Source of the DNA: Bacteroidaceae bacterium
GTDB lineage: Bacteria > Bacteroidota > Bacteroidia > Bacteroidales > Bacteroidaceae
NCBI GenBank assembly: GCA_017647225.1
Contig: JAGCLA010000004.1
Location: forward strand, 1-64,000
Reading direction: 5' to 3'
Length of the DNA stretch: 64,000 bases
Shown here: one piece after another, positions 63,396-64,000 of the stretch
Numbering within the stretch: position 1 is the first letter of the stretch
Layout of the letters: each line of letters opens with the position of its first letter
The notes under the pieces: model-generated
Seen by the model: the letters and a program-made list of their open reading frames with translations, nothing else
Database searches by the model: none
Told to the model about the DNA's origin: nothing
Program-made: the position numbers and the translations under genes

Positions 63396-64000
63396 TATCT
63401 ATTTTTTATCCATACGATCATTCTCAACGACATGTCGAAGAAAACCATCTTTGCATTTACATTCTGTTCTATATGTCTTTGGGCTTCGGAAAGTTCATCC
63501 ATTATTCCGAAGATATTGTTTTCGTTTACAAAAGGTGAGAAACGCACCGAGAAGTTACGTTCAGCCTGTGACATGTATAACATTTCGTCACTCTTGAAGT
63601 TCATCACGAAATTCTCACGTATCATACGTTGGCAATAGTCAAGCAGACGTTTCTGACGTTCGCGTCCAAGAGCAGCAACCTGTTCGCTCCAAGCCTTCAT
63701 CTCGCGTATGTTACGGGCATAGGCCACGCGCATCAGTTGCATGAAGAGTTCGAGATATTGCGCCTTTTCATCGCTAATCGACAGCAGTTCCTCGGCTTTT
63801 TCCCAGTCGCCCCCACTCTGCTGTGCTATAAGCGCAGCATCATCAAATGTCAGGCCATAACGTGCCGAAAGCGCATTCTCCATGTCATTTTTCGCTATTC
63901 GCGGAACCTCGACACGTTGTGTACGGCTCAATATGGTCGGGATTATCTTGTCAGGTTCTTCCGAAACAAGCAAGAAAAGAGTATCCTTGGGAGGTTCCTC
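63395..64000 (-). CDS. holB: DNA polymerase III delta' subunit, partial
   Basis: The C-terminal 201 residues of a clamp-loader delta' subunit; the frame stays open to the window edge. FLLVSEEPDKIIPTILSRTQ is the classical clamp-loader sensor 1 region (SRC/SRT motif), followed by the lid domain and a helical C-terminal domain. The gene order holB-ricT-gldH is usual for Bacteroidales. The N-terminal ATPase-like domain lies outside the window. Confidence 0.88.
   Translation of the reverse strand, partial: EEPPKDTLFLLVSEEPDKIIPTILSRTQRVEVPRIAKNDMENALSARYGLTFDDAALIAQQSGGDWEKAEELLSISDEKAQYLELFMQLMRVAYARNIREMKAWSEQVAALGRERQKRLLDYCQRMIRENFVMNFKSDEMLYMSQAERNFSVRFSPFVNENNIFGIMDELSEAQRHIEQNVNAKMVFFDMSLRMIVWIKNR

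Noticed and set aside
62292..63638. 448-codon plus-strand frame opposite ricT and holB
   Set aside because: Long only because of the codon pattern of the genes on the other strand; both of those have clear family motifs.
1..64000. tRNA, rRNA and insertion sequences
   Set aside because: Scanning by eye for T-loop-like sequences, long rRNA-like stretches and transposase motifs gave nothing convincing; a covariance search would be needed to exclude an unusual tRNA.

Overview
The window is a chromosomal segment from a member of the Bacteroidales (phylum Bacteroidota). The evidence is a type IX secretion core (porP-gldKLMN, plus gldH), a SusC/SusD outer-membrane uptake locus, many short lipoproteins, and promoters of the Bacteroidota type (-33 TTTG, about 19-21 nt, -7 TAnnTTTG) instead of sigma70 -35/-10 boxes. 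The family (Prevotellaceae, Bacteroidaceae or a relative) cannot be fixed from the sequence alone. No rRNA, tRNA, CRISPR array or insertion sequence was seen.

Layout. 1-8.9 kb: dnaG, then a leftward operon GT2 - DUF1599 - DoxX-like - tpiA - SPOR - folE, then miaB and pspC. 9.1-13.3 kb: a tightly packed envelope/tRNA/folate operon ftsX - DUF3098 - uppP - truB - queA - folK. 13.5-16.8 kb: a 58-residue small protein gene with its own promoters and terminator, a probable SAM riboswitch, metK, a methyltransferase-like gene, a cobalamin adenosyltransferase and a DUF2795 gene. 16.8-22.2 kb: an AT-rich accessory island. 22.4-36.1 kb: a PagL-like outer membrane protein and a SusC(STN)-SusD-DUF4843-PKD-like locus with three thioredoxin-like genes. 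36.3-42.2 kb: the T9SS core. 42.3-54.3 kb: a beta-barrel protein, an MscS-type channel, priA, a large DUF2723 membrane protein, a polysaccharide deacetylase, queG and nadB. 54.6-64 kb: purH, then the rod-shape operon mreB-mreC-mreD-mrdA-rodA, converging on gldH-ricT-holB (holB runs off the right edge).

The unusual part is the island at 16.8-22.2 kb. It reads as an array of toxin-tail/immunity modules. One complete toxin-like gene (163 aa, resembling the DUF6973-type domain found in polymorphic toxins) is followed, with overlap, by a small lipoprotein gene. Downstream are two paralogous lipoproteins and two paralogous exported proteins. Each of the four follows a 3' fragment of a toxin-like gene that runs into or ends just before its start. 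The modules are delimited by near-identical direct repeats (192 bp and 122 bp) that share a 21-bp core equal to the 3' end of the DUF2795 gene, present three times. This looks like stepwise accumulation of immunity genes by recombination in a contact-dependent or secreted-toxin arms race. The immunity role is inference; the repeats, paralogy and toxin fragments are seen directly.

Other points worth attention: a SusCD-associated thioredoxin-like protein whose CxxC motif has become CxxS, a terminator hairpin directly in front of a beta-barrel gene, an almost leaderless priA, and a probable SAM riboswitch ahead of genes for both SAM synthesis and B12 adenosylation.
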